From: Hyaloperonospora brassicae
Taxonomy: Eukaryota; Oomycota; Peronosporomycetes; Peronosporales; Peronosporaceae
Length of the DNA stretch: 64,000 nucleotides
Direction: 5' to 3'
NCBI GenBank assembly: GCA_947650285.1
Contig: CANTFL010000362.1
Span: forward strand, 61,397 to 125,396
A program made the translations under genes and the position numbers. The notes under the pieces were generated by a model. It made no database searches. It was given only the letters and a program-made list of their open reading frames with translations, and had not been told where the DNA came from. How positions within the stretch are numbered: the first letter of the stretch is position 1; each line of letters starts with the position of its first letter. This document shows positions 35,311 to 47,224 of the stretch, one piece after another.

Positions 35311-35515
35311 GTGTGACGAGATGCGTGCGAGACGAGGACAATTCACGAATGAAACGAAGAGCGAGTTAGAGTCAAGAGAGTCATTGGAGACTCTCAGTGG
35401 GGCGCACCGAGTCGGTTGGCTGTCTGCTTGACAGGACCAGACAGATCTCTGCCATGTGGTCCGAGGCCGCGTATCTATCTGGTCGAACATAGCTGATCGG
35501 TGGATACAGAAGAAG

Positions 35516-36609
35516 AGAGAGATTCATGACTATCTATTACACAGGATGGTTATGCGCTAGAAGTCTGAAATCTTCTAAGCCGAGAATACAGCGCCGGTCG
35601 CGGCGGTGGTTCAAGGCACCCCTCTAGTGGTAGCGAAAACCCGCTGGCATCAAGAGTAAAAAGTTCAAGGGAGGCATGTAATCTAGCCCCTTGAAGAACT
35701 GTCGACGCCCCTCTATGCTCACGCATAGCCAAGGCCGTTAATTGACGGACGCTCGCAGCCCAGAAATGGACGACACTTTGAGCCGTCGTAGACTGCACGC
35801 CTCTAAACACTGCATCGTTGCGCTCGCTCCATAAATGCGTAATGCGAATGGAACACATCAAAAAACCAAATCCGTCGCCACACCGTTTCGCCCGCTGCGG
35901 CATCATCTTGAATCCGCTCGAGCAACCGAGACCGCTGAAACGCCGGAATGGCCGGAGCCTAACGATTCGCACAGTTGCTGAGACAACTATCTACTACTGC
36001 GCTCGACACAGAAGCGCCAATCCAATGGCTGATGAACTTAGCCCAACACGCCCGCGCCTTCTGACAATCCCAAAAAACGTGCCTCGACGTTTCGGGCACC
36101 CCGTGACACGCAGACAGGGCCCGGCAGCTGGGGTCGGTAGCCCGCCCGGCATGGAAAAAATTAAGCTGCTTGGTGGCGACTCGATACGCCGTCCAAACTT
36201 GATAGTCGGAGAGTCCGTTGTCATGTTTCCAAAGTTGGGATGGTTGCTGATGCGCCGCCGCCCGTTGCCACAAATCCTCTCGATAGACTGCATCCAGCTG
36301 CTCCAAAAAGGGTAGTAAAGGTCGAGTTAGTCGATGTTTGTGCAGCGAAAACGCCCGGTGCAAAATAGCCTGACGGAGAGCTCCATTAGAAACCGTTTCG
36401 GGTACTCCCCACGCAAAGTGGTGGTGACTTGGGTGGGCATAAAAGACCACGCCGTGCTGCCTGATGTGCGTAGCCCATCTCTGGCTGTCACCGTCCGACG
36501 CCGTGTGGAGCTCGGGTAGGCCTTCTTGAAACAACCAATGCAGCCCATTAGAGCCCTGGCGTAACCACACCGTACCGTCTCCCTCCACAAACGAATTCCG
36601 GCGAGCTCT
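35516..36609 (-). mobile_element. 5'-truncated LINE insertion (copy B)
   Basis: It is a 1.09-kb 3' fragment of a non-LTR retrotransposon ORF2. The coding remnant (36588-35550, one frameshift near 35965) has the zinc-binding RT-associated domain (CHGVPETSRHVFWDC, then ACWAKFISHW) and the C-terminal segment ending SRLRRFQTSSA. A 34-bp 3' UTR follows. A perfect 17-bp direct repeat (GGTGGATACAGAAGAAG) flanks it at 35499-35515 and 36610-36626, defining the insertion exactly. It lies about 200 bp upstream of the C2 gene start codon. Confidence 0.85.
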
Positions 36610-36663
36610 GGTGGATACAGAAGAAGGGGTGACGTGCGTCCGTCCATCGGTCGACGAATTAAA

Positions 36664-38144
36664 GGAGGAGGAGTTTCATGATCATCTATTGACATATTTA
36701 ATGTGGACAAGAGGTCTGAAAAATCCTGAGCCAGGATATGAGCGCCGGTCGCGGCAGCGGATCGTGGCTGACACCCGCGTAGGGCGGGTGCCCACGGGGC
36801 TCTTGAATCAGAAGTTCAAGACAGGCATGAAGTCGGGCCCCTCGTACGGCCGTAGCCGCGGCTCGATGCTCGCGTATTGCAATTGCCCGTAGCTGGCGAA
36901 CACCGCGTGTCCAGTACATTTGGACACTTGCGGATGGAGTAGTCACGGCTCCTCTAAAGACCGCCGAGTTCCGCTCGGTCCACAAATGTTCTTGGCAGAT
37001 GGAGCTTAATATGAACCAGATCCGTTCGAATTCTGTTGCTGCGGCGTCAGAGTCATCTTGAAAACGGCTTTGCAACCGCAAACTCAGCTGACGTGGAATG
37101 GGCGGGGCTTTGCGATTGGCGCAGTGCTGAAAGAAGGTGGAAAGAACTGCGTTCGTCGCACCCCCACCGGTCCAGTGTCCTATCAAGTGACACCAACACG
37201 CTTGCGCGATTGGGCACTCCCAGAAAATGTGCGCCGCTGTCTCTTTGCGTCCCCGGCAGTGCAGCACCGTACGACAACTGTTGTCCAGCGTGCGACCGGC
37301 ATGGTATAGATTTAGCTGCTTTGTCGCGATACGATAGCATGTCCAGACCTGATACTCCGTTAGCCCGTTTGCGTGTTTCCAAACTTGGGAAGGCGTTTGA
37401 TTTGATGCAGCTGACTGCCAACTATTCGATACCGCCTGCGCGTCATAGGCCTTCAACCAGGACTGGAGGCCAGGGTGCAGAAGGCGTTTATGAACGTGAA
37501 ACGCTTGCTTCATAAGCGTTGTCCACACATCTACATTGGCCACCGTCTCTGGCACACTCCAAGGGAAACGGTGAAGCTCCGGGTGGGCATGAAACACCAA
37601 GGTACGATGGTGCGAATGCTCCCAGTAGTTAGACACTTGCTCAGGCGACCCCCGTAATTCTGGTAAATTCCCGTCAATCGACCAATGGATTCCATTGACA
37701 TCTTGGCGGAGGCGAACCGCCGAGTTCGCGGACTCGACAGGGTCCCGACAGGACCCGACAATTAAATCAGCTCGCACCCGGGACCATTTATAAGCGCGCC
37801 GAAACGGCGGTGGATGACGTAAGACGAGCCCGGGCTCTACCGGTCCCGCACCGACAGCAAGGTGGGGTGACGAGAGCAGGATCGAAGTCGCCCAACGTTG
37901 TAATTTACAATGCATATGCCGAGACGAAGTACCGCCGAGAGACGGGAACGTAAATTGAAATTCATGTGACCCCAGTCGCCGAATGCACAGACTGCGCAGT
38001 GAACATGGAGGTATCCGGGCATATTTGGCCCGCTCTAGGGGCTTGCCGTCTGGCCCTTGAATCCAAGGATTGCCATCCCAGTGAAAGCGGCCCCAGAAAG
38101 CGGCTAATGTATCCATCCGGTGATCAGCAACAGCGGGATGGTCT
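36664..38144 (-). mobile_element. 5'-truncated LINE insertion (copy A)
   Basis: It is a 1.48-kb 3' fragment of the same LINE family, with an intact frame of almost 480 codons ending at 36698. It carries the zinc-binding domain CRGRKETAAHIFWEC followed by ACWCHLIGHW, and the end SWLRIFQTSC. As in copy B, 34 bp separate the stop codon from the 3' end. The perfect 15-bp direct repeat GGTCGACGAATTAAA at 36649-36663 and 38145-38159 is its target-site duplication. The open frame suggests a recent insertion. It lacks the RT and endonuclease domains, so it is not autonomous. Confidence 0.85.
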
Positions 38145-38159
38145 GGTCGACGAATTAAA

Positions 38160-39323
38160 ACTCGACACATTTGGCACACTATTCACTGACTGGATCGGAG
38201 GAGGCGCTTTTGTCGCCTGACTCCTTCGTTATATTGTGCACTGTCTTTTGACACAGTGGAATGTAGCGGGTCTGGACATGGGATCACGCGGGCCGTGTGA
38301 AATCGCATCTTCTTCGCGGCATTTAACGACGTGGGGGGAGGGGTCGAGGTCTGATATTATCCAGATAGTCGGTGGGAGAAGTAGGTGATCGACCTGGAAT
38401 CTCTCCGAAGGTGCGCCGAATGTGCACGATATTCGAGCCAGAGGGATTCGGTGATGTCGCGATAAATCAGGGCGATCTGCGCGCGTGCACTGCTCGCCCC
38501 ATTTTTCGTCTGCGTTACAGGAGATGGCCCGTTTTCACTTGAATGGACCCCATGTCGTCTGCACTATCCTGCGTTCTATGCCGACATTACAACTGTGATC
38601 GTGTCCGCCAGCAACGTCGCTGCGCGCGATTGCTTCAAATAGAGGCCATACGTAAAGACCATATGGCTACAAACAGCGCTTGCGTTGAAAACCAGCCGGC
38701 AGTTCCGACACGTCCCATTTTCCACGACGCTCACACCCGAGTGGTTAGCAAAGTTATCGTGTGGCAGCATAAAACCAGAGACGCAGTGCAAAGCTACGTG
38801 GTAACACGGACGTTGATCGAGACCGTGTGACAGGCATACGTGCGGGGTCTGGATTGACGACACCCATCACCAATCTTACTAGCAGCTGCTTTCGAACAAC
38901 AGCGGCACATATGTCTTGATCACGCAAGTAGATTGATTCCTCACACTATGATTTATGGGATCAACTTTCTCGGAATCTCGGCAATGATCAACAGCTGCAA
39001 TGGTGATGTAACATCTGGAGATACAGCTCGGAACATGGCGAGTGCGTTAGTGCGTGCCCCGGCCAAGATCCAAGAAATGTGCCACTGTGCGAGACAAAAA
39101 GGAGCTCATCAGACCATCGGCATGCGCTAAACAAAAACAAATTGCGTTTCCATTCATGTTGTCCATGTGTTGTTGTATCATACAGTGTCCGATTGCTCTT
39201 GCAAACTAGTGTACACGGTTGCCATGCACAAACATAGCGCAACGTTGTCGCTAAGCGGCCCACGAGACGTCAAATCTATACTGCACAAATGTCAAATCAA
39301 CCAAACACGACCGACCGTAGCGT
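38160..39323. other. Intergenic region without recognised gene
   Basis: About 1.16 kb lies between LINE copy A and the stop codon of the second C2 gene. Only short frames (under 100 codons) with no recognisable similarity are present, and I see no repeat. Confidence 0.55.
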
Positions 39324-40800
39324 TCATGTCCATAGTGCTAGAATCTCCTTGCGCCGTTGCTGCACACCTGCGTCTTCGCGATCCAACGCTTCCACTGCAA
39401 TGCCGGGGAAGTTGTTCTCAATCAACGCCTTCACGCGCGGTAACACAGCTTTAGGTGGTGCGTATGTGCCGCTATCGTTGTCAATAATGAGCCTCGGCTC
39501 ACCAAACAGATGATTGTCGACGCGAAACTCCCCTGCGTACCTGTACGCAAGTAAAAGTGCAGCTTAGTTTAGGCCGCGGACACAACGAAATGAGCACCAA
39601 AATGACGTACAGCACAGAGAATGCAGCGCACGAGTGCAGCATGTGCTTGGACAGCATATCCTTGAAAAAGGCTGCACCTGTCTCGGAGAAGTACCAGCCG
39701 TTCTTCGTAATGACATACGTGAACAGGACGGGCTTGTCGAGACGCGTGCCGTCATTGATGAGCTTGAAGAACTCGAAAGGTGACGAGATCGCACCAAATT
39801 TCGTGTTGCTGATGCCGTGTGTATAGATCAGAGCGTGCTGCGTTATGATCGCTTGACGTAGCACCAGCGACTCGGGGTACTCTGACGAAAATATGCGCTG
39901 AATCGTCGGATAGTCCTTGTTCCACTCATGTTCCGTCGGCAAAAATAGCGGAATGTTGTGCAGTTGAACGTGGTATGCCAGCGACTCAACTTTGGAGTTG
40001 TTCGACATGGACATGGTCATTAGTCCAGCGGTCACGCTCGAGTGCACGGAATAGCGCACAGGACCGTACTCGTGAAGTGTAGCACCAGCTTCACGGAACA
40101 CCGGGTGCGACCGGACCTACATACGTACATATGCACACAAATACAACGACACACATCATGCCATGCTTCCGTTATAGGTCGCACAAAAACACTACCACCA
40201 ACGCTTCTACGTTGATGACACAACTGTACCTTGACGACGATAGTGCCGGCCTTTTTTCCATGGAACGTGATGGCCAACTCGCATGTCGACTCGGTGTTGT
40301 CCGTGTCGACAATCGTGAATTGAGTTTCGCCCAATTCATCGTCAGCGTTCACATCTTTGTCGAACAGGTACAGTTTGCATTGAGAGCCGAGCGGAACATT
40401 TCGAAAGAAAAACTTTTCGTTCCAGACGGGATCGAGCGTCGAAAAGACAGGATGGGTCCAGGCCAGTTTTTGACCGTTCACTTCAATGACAGCATAAGCG
40501 TCGCTTGAACAGAACTGGCCTTTCATCAACGCTGTGATTCCGAGATAGTCGCCTGCCAGTATGTTCTATATCATATACCGCCAAGCGGGAGAGAAGCGAA
40601 CACGTCAGGTATGTAGCATGGACAACCGACACAGAGCTACAGAATCTCAGTTTTCGCACGCTGGCAGACACGATCTCCAGCACCATATCGAGCATAGCAC
40701 CTGAAGGCAGATAGTAGTCCTCGGACGTCAACGGGAAGAGAGTGGGAGTAGAGCGGGTCAGGGCGGCCTCAAGGGCGTTGCGACTCGGAGCTTGGCCCAT
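39324..40800 (-). CDS. C2-domain protein with predicted N-myristoylation, three-intron copy
   Basis: This is a spliced paralogue of the 34135-35310 gene. Guided by that protein I place exons at 40800-40660, 40565-40230, 40116-39611 and 39540-39324, with introns of 94, 113 and 70 bp. All introns have GT...AG ends (donors GTGCGA, GTACAG, GTACGT). The exons total exactly 1200 bp, giving 399 residues and TGA at 39324-39326 with no internal stop. The start MGQAPS again fits N-myristoylation. The C2 segment (EIVSAS|NILAGDYLG ... WNEKFFFRNV) and the C-terminal blocks (WYFSETGAAFFKDMLSKHML, YAGEFRVDN, IDNDSGTYAPPK, NNFPGIAVEALDRED) match the paralogue at roughly half of positions. The two genes are tandem and on the same strand, so one arose by duplication. 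Exact junctions rest on paralogue alignment, not on transcripts. Confidence 0.8.
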
Positions 40801-41235
40801 GGTGTATCGGGAAATCAGACTGGTACGGAGCGCGCGTGCGTACCGGTATCGCGCACAAAGCTGTTCTCGCAGCTCTGGTTGTTGACCAGTCATCGGTATT
40901 CCGGCATGTGTTTACCAGTACAGACCCGGTATACCTGTATACGACCGCTCCCGGTGCGCAGTCAGTGCTCGTACTGCCCATATCATATGGACACGATTCC
41001 AACGTCCGCGCTGGACGTCTGACCTCAACTGTGTCAGCGGTTTCGCAAAGAAGTTTCACGTCGCCCCCCGCGCTCGTCACGACTGACGGACTGCACTGGC
41101 GGACTGGATGTTACTTCAGAACGTCTGCGTGCATTCGACTCGGTCGCCAGCAATAACTGCGGAGCCACGTGAAACAAAACAAGAACCAGACTGCAAAAGT
41201 TTACTGCGTATTAATATTAAGCTCCAGACACAAAT
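40801..41235. other. Intergenic spacer upstream of the second C2 gene
   Basis: The 435 bp between the C2 gene start and the small gene at 41236-41683 hold no recognised gene or repeat. It should contain the promoter of the C2 gene and the 3' UTR of the upstream gene. Confidence 0.5.
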
Positions 41236-41683
41236 TCAATCGATGGTACTCTTAGGACTTGATCCCCAGCAGTAGGCCGCAGCAACTACCACCACGAACG
41301 CGGCGTACTCGATGCTGCTGAGTCGTAGAGAGAAGGGGGAGATGAGGGGGACGCGACACAGTGCGTCGTTACGACCGTTTGAAGACGAACACGGCCACGA
41401 AATGCAGGCGTCGGCATCGTCGTTCCCGGCGCTGCTGGTGCTGCTGCCGCTGCTGGTGCTGCTGCAGTCGCAGGTGGTGCTCTCGTCGCTGCTCTTGTCG
41501 CTGCTGCTGCACCAGTTGTCGGCGCTGCTGCTCTTTGATGTCGTGGCTTCTCCTCCGCAACGTCGCAGCACTGTTCACCACTTTGGTCCTCGCAAAGAGA
41601 CGACGGGAAGTGCTGTAGTGGTCCGTAGGGCCAACGAGCACAGCGGCGTGCGGGGCGATCGTCACGAGGTGTTTCGCGAACAT
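41236..41683 (-). CDS. Small Gln/Arg-rich protein, possibly tail-anchored (two-exon model)
   Basis: From ATG 41683 an open frame starts MFAKHLVTIAPHAAVLVGP, continues basic (LFARTKV ... ATLRRRSHDIKEQQ) and becomes Gln/Arg-rich over a CTG/CAG-biased stretch. Unspliced it stops at 41369-41371 (104 residues). A 58-bp intron at 41375-41318 (GT...AG, weak donor GTCGTA) would join it in frame to a hydrophobic end, SIEYAAFVVVVAAAYCWGSS, finishing at 41236. That would give 129 residues with a possible C-terminal tail anchor. The N-terminus is conserved in a decayed inverted copy at 46925, which supports this strand and this start. The intron is my inference; an indel in the repeat is the alternative. 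I recognise no family. Confidence 0.45.
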
Positions 41684-42670
41684 TCGACTGGACGACGGGC
41701 CAACGACTACTGGCGGCGGTGGCGGCGGTGTCTCGGCGTGAGACAGCGGACGCGGGTTCAGAACTGACGTGACGTGAGCTGCGTGTGCAATCGCTCTTCA
41801 GGGGAAAAAAAGTGGCTACTCCCTCGCGCTTTGCAGCCGAGTCAGTGTCCAGTCGTCGCCGTTGGACTCGCCGTCGACGCGGGAGCGAAACTTACGGCGA
41901 CATGCCGCGTTTTTTACCGAAAGATAACAACACACAATCCGCTGGCGCGAGAGTTGTTTACCCGCAACGTGTTGCCGAGCGTGAAGGTATCTTTCGACGA
42001 AAGTTATATTCTTATTGTTATTTTCTGGTGCACAAACAAGCCAAGTCGTTTGATCAGTTGCCGTCGCTTGCTCACATTTGCAGCCAGAAAATCCCGCCCC
42101 GTCGTCGTCGCATCGAATTGTACGAACTGCTCAGCGTGTGTCCGCCGGGCCGACGCGCTACTGCGATTATTGCCGAAGAGCCGAGATAGTTTACCACATG
42201 TATACTTCTGGCGCTTGATATGGGACAAGCGCGCGGACAGAAACATGCACAAAAGAGGCAGACGCCGCCCGCTGGTACAGACCGTCAGTCAGGTCTGGTC
42301 ACACGATGTGTGGCTGATCGCCGCCAGCTCGAGATAAATCCACTCCCGGGAATGCCAGCAATCCACTGAAGTGCATACGGTCTCGCGATCGCTGTGGCGT
42401 AGCTGCCCGACCCACGGGACCCTTTAATCGCCCACGTCCCCACCAACCAGACCGCCTGCGGTCTATGTCGATCGTACAGTACAGTACAGGTCAGCAGCTG
42501 CACCCATTAAGACGCAGGCGACGGCATCGAGAGCCGTACGGGTTTCGGCATAGGCGTTGCCAATGGCTCGACTGGGGGCTGTTCCAATGCAACACGTGAG
42601 CGTTGCGAGTCGCAACGGCATTACGCGACGACGAAGTGGTCAAGTGGATCGCTTGACGGTTTCCGTCAAG
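41684..42670. other. Region without a confidently called gene
   Basis: About 1 kb upstream of the small minus-strand gene. An Arg-rich plus-strand frame of 134 codons (41785-42189) overlaps another open frame of 187 codons. Neither resembles a known family, so I call no gene. The first 100 bp probably carry the promoter of the small gene. Confidence 0.4.
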
Positions 42671-42684
42671 ACGGAGAGAGAAAG

Positions 42685-42755
<71 letters not shown>

Positions 42756-42782
42756 GAGAGAGAGAGAGAGAGAGAGAGAGAG
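42671..42782. repeat. (GA)n microsatellite
   Basis: A nearly pure AG/GA dinucleotide tract of about 110 bp, interrupted by a short G run near 42752-42756. The Arg-Glu and Leu-Ser repeat frames here are artefacts of the tract. Confidence 0.97.
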
Positions 42783-42902
42783 TTATAGTTTGTCCTCGTT
42801 CAGTCCATTCTTCACTCTGTCGTGGCGGCCGTCGCTCGCGTATCGCAAGCAAAACCGTTTGCCGACTTATTCACACGAGGGGTCGACAGTGCTGCAGACC
42901 GG

Positions 42903-45900
42903 ATTGCCCTGGAGTGGGAGCCATCTACCCACTTCACGTATTGGGCGGGGTCAGCAGCCAGCAGACTTGATCGTTTTTACGTACCCCACACATGGGGGGA
43001 CCGAGTGCAATGGTTAGAAACTATTCTTCCACCATCGGCTTCTGATCACCAGCAAGTCACCTTGCATATCTCGGCTGGGCAACGGAACAGGCATCGCCAT
43101 CCCGGTAAAGTTGCGTACCCCATACGTTGTGCGAACCCGGCCGGCGCCGTCTTTGAACTCATCGATTGCCTCACAAACGGCGGCATTACTGAGTTATCCA
43201 CGGTCTTGACCTGGGATCACGGCGTTCGCCGCGTCCGACGGGGGATCACAACCACCGCCCGCAGGCTAAGGCAACGGCGGACACGGTACATCGACAGGCT
43301 GAGACGGCGATCACGACGGCCACTGCTTACCCGACAGGCTTGGCACCACGCCCAAACCGAGGATCAACAGGAAGCTCACATCTGTCGGGTTGGCTTGGTT
43401 CTCCAACGTACAACGGAGAAACTTCGCGCGAAGTTTAAACGGGTGTCGGACTGGGAGCGTGACCAACGTGTTACAGCCATCAGGAGACTCCACGGTGATC
43501 CGTTCCTAGTCGGTTGTAGCGTCGCCGACAAGTTCAGTTCTGAATGGGATCATGTGCTGGGGCAGAGCCACCGTATAGTCCCAGTCGCAGAACTGCGTAC
43601 GGCTCTGAGGCATTTTGTCGCTCTCCCCTCTGACCGCATAGTCACCACCGCCGAAAACCGAGCCCTGACGGCAGATATAACGGAGGCAGAGGTGGTACTC
43701 GCAATCCGAGCCCTCAGTAGGCATAAAGCCCCGGCACCGACGGCTTAGGGAACGATTTTTACAAGGATCTTCAGTCGCTGTTGGTACCGCCGTTAGTGGA
43801 GATAGCTAACGAGATCATCAAGGTGCGCAACCACCCAAGTCGTTTATGGATGCGCTCATCATCCCGCTACGTAAGAAAGGAGATTCCGACGACGCCATGG
43901 ACTATCGACCGATCTCTCTGTTGCAAACGGGGTACAAGGTAATTGCGAAGGTCTTGGCGACGCGTATGCAGCAGTGTCTGCCACATGTCATCGGTTCTTC
44001 TCAACAAGGCTTTGTTCACGGACGACAAATGCAAAAGACGGTCTCAATGATGCTTGCTCACCTCCAAAGTGCACGTGAGGAGGTACTTTGGACGCCGACG
44101 CCAGCCGCGTCGTTGTCTTACTGGATTTTCGGAAGGCCTATGATACGGTCGACCGCGACTTCATAGTAGAGGCGCTCCGGCTATTCGGGTTTGCCGAGAA
44201 CTTTCTAGCGCTCATTCAGAGGCTACATACCAACACGACGGCACGTTTTTCGGTCAACGGTGAGCTTTCATCAATTCGGCCGGTTCGGTCTGGCATTCGG
44301 CAGGGCTGTCCCCTCGCTCCTCTTCTTTTCCTGGTGGTAGTCGAGGTGCTGGCCGTTGCAATACAAACGTCGCCCCAACTTCACGGGCTCACACTTCCAG
44401 GAGTACACACACAGCCCCATATATTTTCGGGGTTTGTCGACGACTCAACCCTGTTTCTAAAGAAGCCAGTCTACTACGACCGGCTATGGACATCATTATG
44501 GAGTTTGGGCGGCTTTCGGGGTTGCAGGTGCAACCGACAAAAAGCCACCTCATATTTTTAAACACGGCTATCCGGCAACCTACGTATCAGGGAATCGCAG
44601 TGGTGGCTCCGTCAACAACTACGAGGTATCTCGGCTATCAAGTGGGTACAGGAAAGTTACGCAACATTAACTGGGCTCTCCGCATCAAAAATGCACAGCG
44701 TCGCCTCCTCACTGCAACGCGAGTTTCGACGACCCTCGAGCACCGACTTCTTATACTCAATGCGATAGTTCTACCCGGGATTTTGTTCACGGCAGCGGTC
44801 TTCGAGCCCCCGGTTGGGCGCTCAAACAGCTGGATCATCTCTACAAACAGTTCCTCTGGAAGACGTCCAACAGGATTGAACCCGGGAGACACAAAGTCGC
44901 TCCAGGCCTCCTTTACGCTCCCCGTAAGGCAGGCGGAATCGGCCTCGTTTCGGTCCCCGTCGCCATCAAAACCCAGCGGGTAAAACACGCGCTACTGGCA
45001 CTTACTCGGCCAGAGGATGGTTATCACTCAGCGTGGGTGTCCTGGGTTACGCATGGTGCACACATCCCGGCCATCAGTCCGCATCGACCGAGCGTGCGAC
45101 ACATTGTATCGCCGTCTTCAGAGCGGTATCTGGATGTACTTTATGAGCTCGGATGCACATTGACGCCGACACCCGCGCAAACGGATGAGATTCTCGCACG
45201 GGTACAGGACCATCTACCGACCCTTCGATCATCATCGACGAGCTGGTGGGAAGAAAACGACTGGGTGCTGCATCTCTCTGAACCCCTTCCCAGTCGGCCT
45301 CAGTCAGTAGAGTTTTGGCCCCAGGGGATCGAAGACTTCTGGCTGACTTTCCGGTGGAGTGGAAACCCTTGGGTTCTCACCCCACAGGCATCGGCGTTGT
45401 CCCGGTCCAAGTATGACAGGATCGGCGATATCTCCTTTGAACAACTCCATATCCAGCGGACAGGACCCCAGGAATATGTCTTCGGCGGCATTTGCCCGGA
45501 CCTCCTCGCCCCCCGCCATTCCCATGCCAAACTTCGAGAATGGGCGATCATCGTCTTACTCTCGTCGCCGTCACTTGATGTAGGAAATCCGGTGGGGGCC
45601 CCGGCCCCACTCCGGCTAAGGCATCAGCCCCCTTTCACACAAGCCATCACTTGGGTGCCGGTCGGGCCGGGTAGGGTTCGGGGCACTTCTGGCTCGGACA
45701 ATTCTATTCACCCTCAGCGTTGGGAGCTCATTCAATGCCAGAATGGCATTTCATGGGTTTTCGACGGGGAACCGCCGCGGGTCCAAGGAAAAACGCAGGA
45801 AATCACCCAACTCGCGGAGCGCAGGCTCATCCGAAATGGGGTCGTCTTTTTTCCAACCCACAGGTCCACCGCTTTCCATGGTCCGCTCCGCTAACGGTTC

Positions 45901-46771
45901 CCAATCATCACGTCTTCTCGTTCCTGAAACGGCAAGCTTTCAAGTCGGCTAAGCGGTGTCTTGCGACACCGCTGAAGCAGGTCATTGATAGACTGGGCAC
46001 CAAGAGCCAGCATAACCGTTGGCAACGCGCAGCTCTCGATGTCTCGCCGGCTCATCTATGGGGTCACGGACACGCGGTGACGGAATATCAGCTATGGACA
46101 CGATACCGCCACGCTACCGGTCAGCTAAACTTTTGGTATCAGGACCGGCCTCCGGACGGGTCTTGCACGTATCGAGAATGTGTAGGACAGAAGGAGACCC
46201 AGGAGCATCTCTTTTGGGAATGTACCCGTGCACAGGCAATCTGGGCACGGCTCATCAGTCATTGGGAGAGCACACCTCATAAGCCTCACCATATACTGGA
46301 TTGGCTCGAGCACTGCGCAAACTGTAGAGTACCACGCATTTCGCCGCAGGTCACGGCAATGCTGTTAGTCAGATACCCAGACGACATCGATCAATTCGCC
46401 ACGGCCTGGAGGACGATCTGGGAGGTCGCAGGGACCGTCATCATCACAATGCTCTGGCAACACCGCGTGGACAGAGTTTTTCACAATGCGAAAATCCCGA
46501 TGCAAGCCAGTGAAGCCATGATTTGGGGGAGGATTCAGCTTCAATTGCGGGCGCTCATCAAACGTCTCCATTGCAGGGCTGACACGGCCGTGCGGGGCGC
46601 CCAACTTTCTGCATGTTACGACATATTTATATCAGAACCGAGAGGGCAGCCCGGCTTTCATAGCCAGGCTGCCAGCCGTAGGCAATGCCTGGACCCTCCA
46701 GCGTTGCTAGTGTGGTTAACAACCTACCAGAGATCTTGCACTAACCAGTAAATAGACAATCTGTTCTCTCT
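42903..46771 (+). mobile_element. LINE with partial endonuclease, reverse transcriptase and zinc-binding domain; broken
   Basis: This 3.87-kb non-LTR retrotransposon is truncated at its 5' end within the endonuclease domain, whose C-terminal part remains (SRLDRFYV ... SDHQQVTLHI). The RT domain follows across several frames: YRPISLLQTGYKVIAK and SQQGFVHGRQ (about 43900-44035), domain A LLDFRKAYDTVDRDF (44118), SGIRQGCPLAPLLF (44290), and the active-site motif FVDDSTLFL (44435-44460). The C-terminal zinc-binding domain (CVGQKETQEHLFWEC) and end LTTYQRSC match copies A and B. At least five frameshifts make it inactive. A perfect 16-bp target-site duplication (CAGTGCTGCAGACCGG) flanks it at 42887-42902 and 46772-46787, fixing both ends. 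It falls between the small gene at 41236-41683 and its inverted decayed copy. Confidence 0.88.
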
Positions 46772-46924
46772 CAGTGCTGCAGACCGGCAGCAGAAAAAGG
46801 TCCAGTTGACGCGGGGCCTAAAGCCCTCGGCTTGAAGTTGGCCCGCGTCGTCTCATTCTCCGGTCCGCGCTCTTGCCACGGCGGCTGACTGACCCGTGTG
46901 TCGTCACTTGTCTGCCACGCCGAC

Positions 46925-47224
46925 ATGTTTGCCAACCACTTTGTGACGATCGCACCGCATGCTGCCGTCATGGCAAGTCCAAGAGACTGCAGCAGCAGAC
47001 GGCGACGGCACCGGCCTTGCAATTGGCAGCCGGCCAAGACGCCAGGAAAAGGCACGACGATGCCGTCGACAAACAAACAGTCGCGGCAGACCCTATTGCC
47101 TTGCGTGAATTTGCTGCGGCTGAACACAAGAGCGCGCCATCGTCGGCCTCCGACAGAGACGTTCGACCACAAGTGTCAGCTCGACATCACGACCGTCTGC
47201 AGACTTCTGGTCCGAAGCCAGTAG
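46925..47224 (+). pseudogene. Decayed inverted copy of the small gene at 41236-41683
   Basis: The plus strand at 46925 starts MFANHFVTIAPHAAV, matching MFAKHLVTIAPHAAV of the small minus-strand gene at both DNA and protein level for about 45 bases. Similarity then becomes patchy, with shifted frames (VMASPRDCSSRRR against VGPTDHYSTSRR). No Gln-rich segment or hydrophobic tail follows in frame. The frame itself stays open to 47224, but nothing after residue 30 resembles the other copy. It may be a pseudogene or a diverged relative. Confidence 0.4.

Noticed and set aside
35311..35490. Upstream in-frame ATG at 35490 as the start of the first C2 gene
   Set aside because: The 60 added residues have no match in the paralogue, and the MGQ start is shared and fits N-myristoylation.
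41785..42189. Arg-rich 134-codon plus-strand frame as a gene divergent from the small minus-strand gene
   Set aside because: It overlaps another equally open frame, shows no known domain and has no conserved copy in the window.
42557..42970. Plus-strand frame with a long Arg-Glu repeat
   Set aside because: It is produced by the GA microsatellite and runs across a LINE boundary.
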